Positions 1-9,182 of a stretch of DNA of 64,000 nt are shown here, piece by piece; positions within the stretch are counted from its first letter, which is position 1, and each line of letters starts with the position of its first letter. Position numbers and translations under genes: made by a program. The DNA is from G963422565 sp963422565 (GTDB taxonomy: Bacteria; Pseudomonadota; Alphaproteobacteria; MPNO01), in the NCBI GenBank assembly GCA_963422565.1, contig OY730228.1:1674001-1738000 (forward strand), written 5' to 3'. The notes under the pieces were generated by a model. It worked only from the letters and a program-made list of their open reading frames with translations. It was not told the origin of the DNA and did no database searches.

Positions 1-1
1 G

Positions 2-1669
2 GAGTACGGGCAGGCCGCAGGCATCGAGACGACCACCGGGCCGCTCGGTCAGGGCTTCGCGACCGCCGTCGGCATGGCGATCGCCGAACGCTGCCTCGCC
101 GCCCGCTTCGGCGTCGGCCTCGTCGACCACAACGTCTTCGTGATCGCCAGCGACGGCGACCTGATGGAGGGGATCAGCCACGAGGCCGCATCGCTCGCCG
201 GCCATCTCCGGCTCGGTCGGTTGATCGTCCTCCACGACGACAACCTCGTCTCTATCGACGGCCCGACCGGGCTGGCCCTGGGCGACGACGCGCGCGCCCG
301 CTTCGCCGCCTATGGCTGGCAGACCGCCGCGGTCGACGGGCACGACCCCGAGGCGGTCGCCGAGGCGATCGCTCGCGCGCTCGAAAGCCCCGAGCCCTCG
401 CTGATCTGCTGCCGGACGGTGATCGGCTACGGCGCGCCGACCAAGGCCGGCAGCGCGGCCGCCCACGGGGCGCCGCTCGGACCCGACGAGGCAGCCGCCG
501 CCAAGGCCGCGCTCGGCTGGGATGCGCCGCCGTTCGCCCTTCCCGAGCCGATCCGCGCCGAATGGCGGCGCGCCGGCGCCCGCGGCGGCGCCGAGCGCAG
601 CGCCTGGGAGGCGCGGCTGGCGGCGGCGGCGGACGGGAGCGAGTTCATGCGGCGGATGGCCGGAGAGCTGCCCGAAGGCTGGCGGGAGGCGACCGCCGAA
701 ATCGGCCGGGCCGCCGCCGAGGCACCTCGCCGCGCGACCCGCCGGTCGTCGGGTCGGGTCATCGCGGCGTTGGCCGGCGTCGTGCCGGAACTGATCGGTG
801 GGTCCGCCGACCTCTCGGAGTCCAACGACACGCGGCCGAAAGGGGCGGCGGCGATCACCGCGGAGGACTTCTCCGGCCGCTACATCCATTACGGGGTGCG
901 CGAACACGCGATGGCCGCGGCGATGAACGGCATGGCGCTGCACGGCGGCGTCATACCCTATGGCGGTACCTTCCTGGTCTTCTCGGACTATCTCAGACCG
1001 GCGCTGCGCCTCGCCGCGCTGATGGGCCGACGGGTCGTCTTCGTGCTGACGCACGATTCGATCGGGCTCGGCGAGGACGGTCCGACTCATCAGCCGATCG
1101 AGCATCTGGCGAGCCTGAGAGCGATGCCCAATCTCCGGGTCTTCCGTCCCTGCGACGCGGTGGAGACCGCCGAATGCTGGGAGCTCGCCCTCGCGCATGC
1201 GGACGGCCCGTCGGTGCTGGCGCTGTCCCGCCAGGCGGTGCCGACGCTGCGCGCGGGGGCCGGGGCCGGAAACCTCGCGGCCAGAGGCGGCTATGTCCTC
1301 GCCGAAGCGGGGACGGGGCCGGCGCAGGCAGTGCTCCTGGCCACCGGCTCGGAGGTCGCGGTCGCGGCGGCGGCGCGCAGCCTGCTCGAGGCCAAGGGAG
1401 TCCCGACCCGGCTGGTCTCGCTTCCCTGCTGGGAGATTTTCGATCTCCAAGACGCCGGCTATCGCGATGCCGTACTCGGCGGGGACGCGGTGCGGGTCGC
1501 CGTCGAGGCGGCGGTCGGCATCGGCTGGGAACGCTATCTCGGCCCGCGCGGCGCCTTCGTCGGCATGACCGGGTTCGGGGCGTCGGCACCGCAGGAGGCG
1601 CTCTACCGGCATTTCGGGCTAACCGCGGCGGCCGTCGCGGCGGCGGCGCGCAGCCTGCTCGACGCATAG
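2..1669 (+). CDS. tkt: Transketolase, 5' partial
   Basis: Thiamine-diphosphate enzyme that moves two-carbon units between sugar phosphates in the pentose phosphate and Calvin cycles. The reading frame is open from base 2, so the start lies before the window; 555 residues are seen and about 100 N-terminal residues of the usual ~660 are missing. Visible signatures are GIETTTGPLGQG near the fragment start, the TPP/Mg motif region SDGDLMEGISHEA, and GEDGPTHQPIEH in the pyrimidine-binding domain, followed by a normal C-terminal domain. gap and pgk follow closely on the same strand, so this is probably a carbon-metabolism operon. Confidence 0.96.
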   Translation, partial: EYGQAAGIETTTGPLGQGFATAVGMAIAERCLAARFGVGLVDHNVFVIASDGDLMEGISHEAASLAGHLRLGRLIVLHDDNLVSIDGPTGLALGDDARARFAAYGWQTAAVDGHDPEAVAEAIARALESPEPSLICCRTVIGYGAPTKAGSAAAHGAPLGPDEAAAAKAALGWDAPPFALPEPIRAEWRRAGARGGAERSAWEARLAAAADGSEFMRRMAGELPEGWREATAEIGRAAAEAPRRATRRSSGRVIAALAGVVPELIGGSADLSESNDTRPKGAAAITAEDFSGRYIHYGVREHAMAAAMNGMALHGGVIPYGGTFLVFSDYLRPALRLAALMGRRVVFVLTHDSIGLGEDGPTHQPIEHLASLRAMPNLRVFRPCDAVETAECWELALAHADGPSVLALSRQAVPTLRAGAGAGNLAARGGYVLAEAGTGPAQAVLLATGSEVAVAAAARSLLEAKGVPTRLVSLPCWEIFDLQDAGYRDAVLGGDAVRVAVEAAVGIGWERYLGPRGAFVGMTGFGASAPQEALYRHFGLTAAAVAAAARSLLDA

Positions 1670-1690
1670 ACCGATCACGCGGAGGACATC

Positions 1691-2701
1691 ATGACGGTCA
1701 GGGTTGCGATCAACGGGTTCGGACGCATCGGCCGGCTGGCCCTGCGCGCTGCCTATGAGAGCGGCCGCGGCGATCTCGACTTCGTCGCGGTCAACGATCT
1801 CGGGCCGCCCGAGGTCAACGCCCATCTGCTGCGCCGGGACTCGAGCCATGGCCGCTTCGACGCCGAAATCTCCGCCGACGAGTCGGCGCTGACGGTCGAA
1901 GGCCACGAGATCCGGGTCTTCGCCGAGCGCGATCCGGCGGTGCTGCCCTGGGCCGAGCTCGGGATCGATCTGGTGATGGAGTGCACCGGCCTGTTCACCC
2001 GCCGGGCGGACGCCGAGAAGCATCTCGCGGCCGGCGCGCGGCGCGTCCTGATATCCGCCCCGGCGAGCGGCGAGGACATCACCGTCGTCTACGGCGTCAA
2101 CCACGACAAACTCGTCCCCGAGCACCGGATCGTCTCCAACGCCTCCTGCACCACCAACTGCCTGGCGCCGGTCGCGTCGGTACTCGACGCGGCGGTCGGG
2201 ATCGTCAGCGGCTACATGACCACCGTCCACGCCTATACCGGCGACCAGCGCATCCTCGACACGCTGCATGGCGACCTCCGGCGCGCGCGGGCCGCCGGCC
2301 AGTCGATGATCCCGACCTCGACAGGGGCGGCCCGCGCCGTCGGACGGGTGCTGCCCCATCTCGACGGCCGGCTCGACGGCACCGCCATCAGGGTGCCGAC
2401 CCAGAACGTCTCGATGATCGACTTCAACTTCGTCGCCGCCCGACCGACCGCGACCCAGGAGATCAACGACGCCATCGCCGCCGCCGCCGAGACGGCGGCA
2501 CTCAAGGGCGTGCTGACCACCAATGACGAGCCGCTGGTCTCGGCCGACTTCAACCACGACCCGGCGAGCTCGGTCTTCGATCTCACCCAGACCCAGGTGA
2601 TCGGGTCCACCCTGGTGCGGGTGCTGAGCTGGTACGACAACGAGTGGGGTTTCTCGAACCGCATGCTCGATGTGGCGGCGCTGCTCGGCCGGCTCGGCTG
2701 A
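1691..2701 (+). CDS. gap: Glyceraldehyde-3-phosphate dehydrogenase
   Basis: Catalyses NAD(P)-dependent oxidation and phosphorylation of glyceraldehyde 3-phosphate in the cytosol. The 336 residues match the family length. The N-terminal Rossmann motif NGFGRIGR, the catalytic cysteine segment SNASCTTNCLAP (around residues 150-160) and the C-terminal SWYDNEWGFSNRM are all intact. The start ATG lies 21 bases after the tkt stop with GGAGG-like sequence just upstream (CGCGGAGGACATC). It sits between tkt and pgk, the expected order for a glycolysis/Calvin operon. Confidence 0.97.
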   Translation: MTVRVAINGFGRIGRLALRAAYESGRGDLDFVAVNDLGPPEVNAHLLRRDSSHGRFDAEISADESALTVEGHEIRVFAERDPAVLPWAELGIDLVMECTGLFTRRADAEKHLAAGARRVLISAPASGEDITVVYGVNHDKLVPEHRIVSNASCTTNCLAPVASVLDAAVGIVSGYMTTVHAYTGDQRILDTLHGDLRRARAAGQSMIPTSTGAARAVGRVLPHLDGRLDGTAIRVPTQNVSMIDFNFVAARPTATQEINDAIAAAAETAALKGVLTTNDEPLVSADFNHDPASSVFDLTQTQVIGSTLVRVLSWYDNEWGFSNRMLDVAALLGRLG

Positions 2702-2708
2702 GCGCAGC

Positions 2709-3899
2709 ATGGCCGCCTCGATCGACACGCTCGACGCCGCCGGCAAGCGGGTCCTGTTGCGCGCCGACCTCAACGTTCCGATGCGCGGCGGCGCGGTCGC
2801 CGACGCGACGCGGATCGAACGGACCGCGCCGACCATCGCCGAGCTCGCGACCCGCGGGGCCAGGATCGCGGTGATGTCCCATCTCGGCCGCCCGCGCGGC
2901 CGTCGGGTGCCCGAGCTCAGCCTGGCGCCGATCGCTTCATCGCTGTCGAAGGCGCTGGACGGGGCGGCGGTCGCCTTCGCCGAGGACTGCATCGGCGGCG
3001 GCGCCGAGGCCGTTCTCGCGGCGCTCCCGCCGGGCGGGGTCGCGCTCCTCGAGAACCTCCGCTTCCACGCTGGCGAGGAGGCCAACGATCCGGACTTCGC
3101 CCGGGCGCTGGCGGCGCTCGGCGACATCTACGTCAACGACGCCTTCTCAGCGGCGCACCGGGCGCATGCCTCTATCGATACGCTGGCGCGGCTCCTGCCG
3201 TCGGCGGCGGGCCGGTCGATGGAGACCGAGCTCGTCGCGCTCGCCTCGGCACTCGACCGGCCGCGGCGGCCGCTCGCCGCCGTCGTCGGCGGCGCCAAGG
3301 TATCCACCAAGCTCGATCTGCTCGCCAACCTCGTCCGCAAGGTCGACCTGCTGGCGATCGGCGGAGCGATGGCCAACACTTTCCTCCATGCGCTCGGCGG
3401 CGCCGTCGGGGCCTCGCTGTACGAGTCCGGAATGGCCGGGACCGCGCGCGCCATCCTCGCGCGAGCGGACGCCGAGGGCTGCGAGATCGTCCTGCCGGCC
3501 GATGTCCGCATCGCCGTTTCAGTCGCGCCCGGCGCCGCGGCCGAAACGGTGCCGGTCGCCGCGGTGCCGGACGGCATGATGATCCTCGATATCGGCCCGG
3601 CCAGCGCCGCGGCGCTGGGCCGGCGGCTCGCCGAGGCCCGAACGCTGGTTTGGAACGGCCCGCTCGGGGCATTCGAGACGACGCCCTTCGATGCCGCGAC
3701 GACCGCGGTCGCCCGCGCCGCCGCAGGACTCACCCGGAACGGCACGCTGGTCTCGGTCGCCGGCGGCGGCGATACGCTGGCGGCGCTGGACCATGCGGGA
3801 GTCCGGGACGATTTCAGCCATGTCTCGACCGCTGGCGGCGCCTTCCTCGAATGGCTCGAGGGCCGCACCCTGCCCGGCATCGCCGCCCTCGGCGCCTGA
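2709..3899 (+). CDS. pgk: Phosphoglycerate kinase
   Basis: Transfers phosphate between 1,3-bisphosphoglycerate and ADP. I chose the ATG at 2709 (MAASIDTLD), seven bases after the gap stop, giving 396 residues, the usual size; the frame is open further upstream but that part overlaps gap and is unrelated to the family. Visible motifs are RADLNVPM and SHLGRPRG in the N-domain, GGAKVSTKLDLL at the hinge, and GGGDTLAAL and STAGGAFLEWLEG in the nucleotide-binding C-domain. It is probably co-transcribed with gap. No aldolase gene follows, unlike many relatives. Confidence 0.96.
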   Translation: MAASIDTLDAAGKRVLLRADLNVPMRGGAVADATRIERTAPTIAELATRGARIAVMSHLGRPRGRRVPELSLAPIASSLSKALDGAAVAFAEDCIGGGAEAVLAALPPGGVALLENLRFHAGEEANDPDFARALAALGDIYVNDAFSAAHRAHASIDTLARLLPSAAGRSMETELVALASALDRPRRPLAAVVGGAKVSTKLDLLANLVRKVDLLAIGGAMANTFLHALGGAVGASLYESGMAGTARAILARADAEGCEIVLPADVRIAVSVAPGAAAETVPVAAVPDGMMILDIGPASAAALGRRLAEARTLVWNGPLGAFETTPFDAATTAVARAAAGLTRNGTLVSVAGGGDTLAALDHAGVRDDFSHVSTAGGAFLEWLEGRTLPGIAALGA

Positions 3900-4001
3900 A
3901 TAAAGGCTTTCTCTCGATAGGTCATGTATTTGCTGCGGTCTTTTTCCGTGTCGGACATGGAAGCGTTCGGCCCGCGAAGCGCGCCTGCCCGGAACGTCCG
4001 G

Positions 4002-4691
4002 TCAGCGCACGGCCGGCGCACTTCCCCCTTCGACAGGTCCCGCCCGTTCCCGGGCAACGAAACCGCTATCGGAGTCCGTGATGTCTCCGAGCCGCCAGCC
4101 ATGCGCCGCCAACAGCTCTCGCCCGCGCTCGTCCTCCGGATACAAGGTCAACACGCCATTGGGCAACGCCGCGCGCACCCACCGGCTTCGGGCATCCCGA
4201 CGCTCCGCCCGGGACCCGGCCGTAATGAACACCTCCACCGGCGTCCGCACCGATTGGCCCGCCAAGAGCCGGAGAGCCCGGTCGTAGCCGCCCGCCATCG
4301 CCGCATTCGAAGCCGTCATGGGCCTCGCGAACAAGTTGTCCAAACGCTGCGAAATGATGTTGCGGTGTCTCGTCGCCTCGGCGCGATCGCTCCTGAACTC
4401 CGCCCTCAACTCCTTGATTTCCTCAACCAGATCCGACCTGACGCCGTCGATGCGCTTGTCGAGGCCGTCGATGCGCTTGTCGACGCCATCGATGCGCTTG
4501 TCGAGGCCGTCGATACGCTTGTCGAGGCCGTCGATGCGGCGCCCCAGGTCCGACCCGAGGCCGTCGATACGCTTGTCGACGCCCGATCTGAAGCCATCGA
4601 TCTGCCAGATGAGGAAGCTGCCGAAGAGAATCGGGGTCAGGATTGCCCCGACAGATGCGCCATGATCCTTCAACCAGTCCCAGAATGTCAT
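4002..4691 (-). CDS. Single-pass membrane protein with heptad coiled coil
   Basis: I do not recognise a named family. From the ATG at 4691 the protein has 229 residues; an in-frame ATG at 4733 would add 14. A hydrophobic segment at about residues 10-28 (ending PILFGSFLIWQIDGF) looks like one membrane span or signal anchor. It is followed by about seven heptads of the form DKRIDGL/V and a charged helix, which predicts a coiled coil and oligomerisation. The C-terminal ~100 residues are globular. The gene converges on pgk and stands alone. The heptads are encoded by near-identical 21-base repeats, so copy number may vary between strains. Confidence 0.7.
   Translation of the reverse strand: MTFWDWLKDHGASVGAILTPILFGSFLIWQIDGFRSGVDKRIDGLGSDLGRRIDGLDKRIDGLDKRIDGVDKRIDGLDKRIDGVRSDLVEEIKELRAEFRSDRAEATRHRNIISQRLDNLFARPMTASNAAMAGGYDRALRLLAGQSVRTPVEVFITAGSRAERRDARSRWVRAALPNGVLTLYPEDERGRELLAAHGWRLGDITDSDSGFVARERAGPVEGGSAPAVR
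4442..4580. repeat. 21-bp tandem repeats encoding coiled-coil heptads
   Basis: About six near-identical 21-base units of the type GTCGAGGCCGTCGATGCGCTT, read on the minus strand as the heptad DKRIDGL or DKRIDGV. One unit is degenerate (GRRIDGL/GSDL). They lie wholly inside the membrane coiled-coil gene and keep its frame, so expansion or contraction by whole units would lengthen or shorten the coil without breaking the protein. Confidence 0.85.
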
Positions 4692-4843
4692 CGCCGATCG
4701 TCCGTTCCCCACGCGGGCATTCGATTCCGCCATCGGCGATCATAGCACGCCGTTCGAGCCGACGATCGATCGGCAATTGACGGGTTCGAGCCGGTTGCAT
4801 AGTCTCTCGAACGTTCGGACGCGGCGCGCAAGGGAACGTGGCG

Positions 4844-5977
4844 ATGAGTGGAAAGAAGGTGGTCTTCCTCGACAGAACCGGTTACGAGCCGCCCGAACTC
4901 GCGCTCTGGGAGCCGGTGGTCGTTCCCAAGGAGGAGATCGACGCCGAGGTCGCGCGGCTCGCCGCGCTCGACCGCCCGGCGAACGGGCGGCGCCATTCCA
5001 TCATCGCCCATCCGGACTGGCGGACGCTGGGCGTGGGCCCCGGGCTTCAGCCAGGAATCCGGGTCACGTTGGAGGTGCTGCTGCCAGGCGAGCAGTCGGC
5101 GCCGATCCGGCACAATGCGACCCAGGTAAATTTCTGCATCGGCGGCGGCGGCCATTCGGTGGTCAACGGCCGGCGCATCGACTTCGCGCTCCACGACGTC
5201 TGGAACTTCCCGTCGATGGCGACCTACTGGCACGTCAATGACGGGGCCGAGACCCAGGTTCGGTTGAGCTATTCCAACGCGCCTCTGCTCGAGAAGATGA
5301 ACGTCCATATCGTCGATCCGGCACCGCCGACGGCGATCGAGGCGGTGGGCTCCGTCGAACCAGTAGCGGAGGAAGAGGCCGCCCCTGACCCCGGCGGCGT
5401 CAGCCCCTACGGTACCTTCCAGCTCAACGAGGGCGGCGCTTGGCTGATGCCCTACGAGACCCTCATCAACCCCGCCGCCGTCGAGTCGCGCGCCTTGCAC
5501 TGGCCGTGGCAGGACGTCAAGCGCGAACTCGACAGGCTGCAGGCGCTCGGCAAGGAGTATCGCGGACGCCGGCTCTATCTGTTGTTCAATCCCATGACCG
5601 GGCGCTTCAACGGCACCACCCCGAGCTTCTTCGCCACCATGACCGTGCGGCCGCCCCGCATCGTCGACCGGCCCCACCGCCACGTCTCGGCGGCCATCAA
5701 CTACTATTTCTCGGGCAGCGGGCGGTCGACCGTCGAGGGCAGGGTCTACGAATGGAAAGCCGGCGATCTGATGCTGTCCGCGCCGGGCTGGGCGGTGCAC
5801 AACCACGCTTCGCACGATGCGCCGGTCTACGAGCTCACGATCCAGGACCAGCCGCTCAACATCGCCATGGAGTCGCTGCTCTGGCAGGAAGACCTCAAGC
5901 ATCCATGGTCCGTGCTCGGCGCCGATGCCGGCTTCGAGACCAATGTCGAGCAGGTCAGGCAGGCGCTCGGCGAATGA
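4844..5977 (+). CDS. Bicupin protein, gentisate-dioxygenase-like
   Basis: A 377-residue protein with two cupin domains. The first is around residues 75-145 (HNATQVNFCIGGGGHSVVNG). The second is around 270-330 (RPHRHVSAAINYYFSGSG then APGWAVHNHAS), which carries His ligands for a metal. Such double cupins include gentisate 1,2-dioxygenases and uncharacterised relatives; the exact substrate cannot be told. I chose ATG 4844 because AAGGGA lies 8-10 bases upstream; a GTG two codons earlier is also possible. The DapA-type lyase starts 43 bases downstream, so the pair may form a small catabolic operon. Confidence 0.8.
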   Translation: MSGKKVVFLDRTGYEPPELALWEPVVVPKEEIDAEVARLAALDRPANGRRHSIIAHPDWRTLGVGPGLQPGIRVTLEVLLPGEQSAPIRHNATQVNFCIGGGGHSVVNGRRIDFALHDVWNFPSMATYWHVNDGAETQVRLSYSNAPLLEKMNVHIVDPAPPTAIEAVGSVEPVAEEEAAPDPGGVSPYGTFQLNEGGAWLMPYETLINPAAVESRALHWPWQDVKRELDRLQALGKEYRGRRLYLLFNPMTGRFNGTTPSFFATMTVRPPRIVDRPHRHVSAAINYYFSGSGRSTVEGRVYEWKAGDLMLSAPGWAVHNHASHDAPVYELTIQDQPLNIAMESLLWQEDLKHPWSVLGADAGFETNVEQVRQALGE

Positions 5978-6020
5978 CCTTGGACGCCGGCGGCCCCGCC
6001 CGCGCGGGTGGAGTCAGGCG

Positions 6021-6920
6021 ATGATCGACCTCCCCGAAGACTTCCTGCGCGGCTCCATCCCGCCGCTGATCACCCCGTTCACGGACGGCGGGGTCGATTA
6101 CGACGCCTATGCGCGCATGGTCGAGTTCCAGATCGAGAACGGCTCGCACGGCGTCCTGGTCAACGGCACCACCTCGGAGCCGGCGACGCTGACGGTCGCC
6201 GAACGCAACCGGGCCGTGGATGTGGCCGTCGAGGCCGCCGCCGGCCGGACGACCATCGTCGCCGCGACCGGTTCGCAATCCTATGCCGAAACCGCCGCCC
6301 TGACCCGCCACGCCGCCGCTGCCGGAGCGGATGCGCTGCTGATCGTCACCCCCTACTATATCCGGCCGCCGCAGCGCGGGCTGGTCGCCTACTATCTCGA
6401 GCTCGCCCGCGAGACCGACCTGCCGTGGATGATCTACCATATCCCCGGCCGCGCTGCCGTCTCGGTGACCCTCGACTCGCTCTGCGAGATCGCCGAGAAC
6501 TCGCCCAACTTCGTCGGCATGAAGCACGCGGTCGACGATCTCGGCTTCGTCAGCCGCTGTCTCGACCGGCTGGGGATGGGCTTGCGCATCTTCGTCGGGC
6601 TCGAGGATCTCAGCTACCCGATGATGGCGGTCGGCGCCTGCGGGCTGATGAACGCGGTCGGCAATCTCCAGCCGACCCGGCTGGCCAGGATGTGCGAGGC
6701 GGTCTGGTCGGGCGATCTGGCGGCCGCGCGCGCGGCGCATTACGGACTGTTCGAGATCAACCAAGCGGTGTTCTACGACACCAACCCGATCCCCATCAAA
6801 TACATGATGAAGCGCCTCGGGATCATTCCCGAGAACGCGCACCGTCTGCCGATGGTCCCGGCCGAGGCCGCGCTCGAGCGCCGACTCGACGGCGTTCTGG
6901 AGCGCGCCGGTCTGATCTGA
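6021..6920 (+). CDS. DapA/NAL-family lyase (dihydrodipicolinate synthase-like)
   Basis: A class I aldolase of the DHDPS/N-acetylneuraminate lyase superfamily, 299 residues. Seen are the family GTTSE motif (about residues 47-51), TPYYIRPPQRGL with the active-site tyrosines, and the Schiff-base lysine in NFVGMKHAVDD (about residue 170). ATG 6021 was chosen by homology; the frame is open far upstream. It follows the bicupin gene and is not near lysine genes, so a catabolic pyruvate-forming aldolase or dehydratase is more likely than biosynthetic DapA. Its last 98 bases overlap the convergent DUF483-like gene. Confidence 0.85.
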   Translation: MIDLPEDFLRGSIPPLITPFTDGGVDYDAYARMVEFQIENGSHGVLVNGTTSEPATLTVAERNRAVDVAVEAAAGRTTIVAATGSQSYAETAALTRHAAAAGADALLIVTPYYIRPPQRGLVAYYLELARETDLPWMIYHIPGRAAVSVTLDSLCEIAENSPNFVGMKHAVDDLGFVSRCLDRLGMGLRIFVGLEDLSYPMMAVGACGLMNAVGNLQPTRLARMCEAVWSGDLAAARAAHYGLFEINQAVFYDTNPIPIKYMMKRLGIIPENAHRLPMVPAEAALERRLDGVLERAGLI

Positions 6921-7653
6921 GTCCCCGGTCGGCCTCTGCCAGAGCGGCCGCGAACTCGGCATAGGTCCGCGACAAACGGAGCCCCGGGCCGTCCGGGTCG
7001 GCGGCGCAGCTCGCACATAGGTTGAGGCTGGTCCAGGGCGCCGGGGCGAGCAGGGCCAGGGCGGCGAGCGCCGCGCGTTCCTCCTCCGTCTCGGGCGCGA
7101 TCGGCGCGCCGCTCTCGACGATGCGGCGGACCGCGGCCTCGTCTCCGCCGGCGCGCCGGCGGAGCATCTCGAAGACGGCGCGCTCGAACGCCTCGGCGTT
7201 CGCGTAATGCGCGGCGACGCAGCATTCGGGAAAGCCCAGCAGCGTCGCCTCCTCGGCCACGCCGGGCCGCCGGCCGGCGGCGAGCTCGGCGAGGGTGCGG
7301 GCGAGATGGCGCGCGCGCGTCACATAGACCGTCTCGGCCGCGGCGAGCGCCGCCTGCGCCGGGGCGGTGAACCAGTCGGGGAGATCGGCCGGGGGCGGCA
7401 CTGCCTGCCATGACGGGCCGGTCACGACGTGAAACCCCGCGTCCCGTGCAGCGGCCCGCACCCCGGCCGTCCATGCGGGATGATCGAAGCCGCGCCCGGT
7501 CACGTAGACCGGTTTCAGCCCGGCGGCCATCGCGACGAAGTCGAGCCGCTCCTGGGCAACGGCGCCGACGACATAGGCGTCCGCCGGGTCGATCGGCAGC
7601 GCGCGGAGCTTGGTCATGAGGCTCCGCAGCCGGGGTTTGTCGCGCAGTTTCAT
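6823..7653 (-). CDS. DUF483-like hypothetical protein
   Basis: A 276-residue protein beginning MKLRDKPRLRSLM. A segment LLGFPECCVAAHY (about residues 144-156) and a second Cys pair in NLCASCAADPDG resemble the Cys-containing motif of DUF483-type proteins, which suggests a metal or redox site; no function is known to me. The start ATG overlaps the stop of the MFS gene by four bases (ATGA), so it is translationally coupled to the efflux pair. The last ~33 residues are Arg/Pro-rich and run antisense into the DapA-like gene, so the original stop may have been lost. Confidence 0.7.
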   Translation of the reverse strand: MKLRDKPRLRSLMTKLRALPIDPADAYVVGAVAQERLDFVAMAAGLKPVYVTGRGFDHPAWTAGVRAAARDAGFHVVTGPSWQAVPPPADLPDWFTAPAQAALAAAETVYVTRARHLARTLAELAAGRRPGVAEEATLLGFPECCVAAHYANAEAFERAVFEMLRRRAGGDEAAVRRIVESGAPIAPETEEERAALAALALLAPAPWTSLNLCASCAADPDGPGLRLSRTYAEFAAALAEADRGLRSDRRAPERRRVGARARPRPGPSADGARSRE

Positions 7654-9182
7654 CGTTCGGTACTCCGTCCGGTCGGTCCACGGGTCCGCAGGAAGGCCAG
7701 CAGCGGAATCGTCGCCAGCGCGGCCAAGGTCAGGAGGTGGAAGTCGTTGGTGAAGCCGATCGCCTGGGCCTGGCGGAATATTTCGCCGTCGAGGGCCAGC
7801 CTGCCGGCATGGGAGTGGTAGTCCCATTGCGGCGGCAGCAAGGGGGGCTGCGTGGCCTCGCCGTAGGGGTGGACGCGCGCGGCGATCTCGCCGTAGGAGA
7901 CCGCGCGCGTGCGGCTGAGGACCGCCGCCACGACCGAGACCCCCACCCCGGAACCGTAGTTGCGCACCAAGCTGGTCAGCGTCGACGCCTCGGTGCGGTA
8001 GCGGCGGGGCAAGGTCTCGAAGCAGATCACCGTCAACGGCACCCAGACGAAACCGATCCCGAGGCCGTTGACGAAGGCGGCAAAGGTCACGGCGTCGAGC
8101 CCGACATCGGCCGGGAAGGTCGAGAGCAGATGGCTGGAGAACGCGACGGCGCCGAATCCGAGGGCGGCGACCAGCCGGCCATCCATGACGCGCACCATCC
8201 ATCCCGCCGCCAGAAGCGAAATCAGCGTCCCCAAGCCGCGCGGCGCCATCACAAGGCCCGCGGTCATCACCGGGAGGCCGCGCAGCAGCTGCAGGAACAT
8301 CGGCAGGATGACGTTCAGCGCGAGCACGCAGACCCCGAGCAGGAACATGAAGAACAGTCCGAGCACAAAGTTGCGGTCGCCAAGGATGCGGCGCGAGATG
8401 AACGGGGAATCGGTCGTCATCGAATGAACGGCGAAGACATAGAGGCCGAGGATCGCGACAACCGCCTCGACGACGATCTCGGGCGAGGCGAACCAACCCT
8501 CGGTCTCGCCCCGGTCCAGCATGAGCTGGAGGGCGACGAGAGCCGAGGCCAGGGCGAGGAACCCGAAGACGTCGAACCGCCGCGTCTCCACCGTCGTCTC
8601 CCGGATGAAGATCGCCGCCAGCGCCAACCCGGCCAACGCGAACGGGATGCCGACGAAGAAGACGGAGGGCCAGCCGTAATGGTCGGTCAGAAAGCCACCG
8701 ACCACCGGTCCCATGACCGGCGCGAACATCACGCCGGTGCCCCAGACGGCGAGCGCCTGGCCGTGCCGCTCGGGCGGGTAGCTGTCGAGCATGAGCGCCT
8801 GGGAGATCGGGATCACCGGCGCGCTGAAGGCGCCCTGGCAGGCGCGGTAGAAGAGGATTTCGGGGAGAGAGGACGCGGTTCCCGAGAGCATGGAGAAGCA
8901 GATGAACCCGCCGATGGAGAGGACGAACGTGCGCTTGCGCCCGACCCGCCCGGCGATCCAGCCGGTGCAGGCCGTCGACACCGCCTGGCTGACGAAATAG
9001 GTGGTCATCACCCAAGAGATCTGGTCCTGGTTCGCCCCCAGCGTCCCCTGCATGTAGGGAAGCGCGATCGCGGCGATGGTCATGTCGAGGATGACGACGG
9101 TGGTCGCCATCATCGCCGCCGCCGTGATCATCGACCGCGCGAACCCCGCAGGCCCGCCGCCGGCCCCGTCGGGGGATCTCAT
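7650..9182 (-). CDS. DHA2-family MFS drug efflux transporter (EmrB/QacA type)
   Basis: Proton-driven exporter of the 14-helix DHA2 family, 510 residues, inner membrane. Hydrophobic helices run throughout. Typical family motifs are seen: VILDMTIAAIALPYMQG in TM1, WVMTTYFVSQAV in TM2, GRVGRKR in loop 2-3 (motif A), and GTGVMFAPVMGPVVGG in TM5 (motif C of antiporters). It overlaps the membrane-fusion gene by four bases, as EmrA/EmrB partners usually do, so the two likely form one pump. Substrates are unknown. Confidence 0.93.
   Translation of the reverse strand: MRSPDGAGGGPAGFARSMITAAAMMATTVVILDMTIAAIALPYMQGTLGANQDQISWVMTTYFVSQAVSTACTGWIAGRVGRKRTFVLSIGGFICFSMLSGTASSLPEILFYRACQGAFSAPVIPISQALMLDSYPPERHGQALAVWGTGVMFAPVMGPVVGGFLTDHYGWPSVFFVGIPFALAGLALAAIFIRETTVETRRFDVFGFLALASALVALQLMLDRGETEGWFASPEIVVEAVVAILGLYVFAVHSMTTDSPFISRRILGDRNFVLGLFFMFLLGVCVLALNVILPMFLQLLRGLPVMTAGLVMAPRGLGTLISLLAAGWMVRVMDGRLVAALGFGAVAFSSHLLSTFPADVGLDAVTFAAFVNGLGIGFVWVPLTVICFETLPRRYRTEASTLTSLVRNYGSGVGVSVVAAVLSRTRAVSYGEIAARVHPYGEATQPPLLPPQWDYHSHAGRLALDGEIFRQAQAIGFTNDFHLLTLAALATIPLLAFLRTRGPTGRSTER

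Noticed and set aside
561..1758. Long open frame (562-1758) overlapping tkt in another frame
   Set aside because: Arg/Gly/Pro-rich translation without any family motif; a GC-driven shadow of tkt.
4442..4580. CRISPR-like or satellite array
   Set aside because: The 21-base repeats have no spacers and encode in-frame heptads of a protein.
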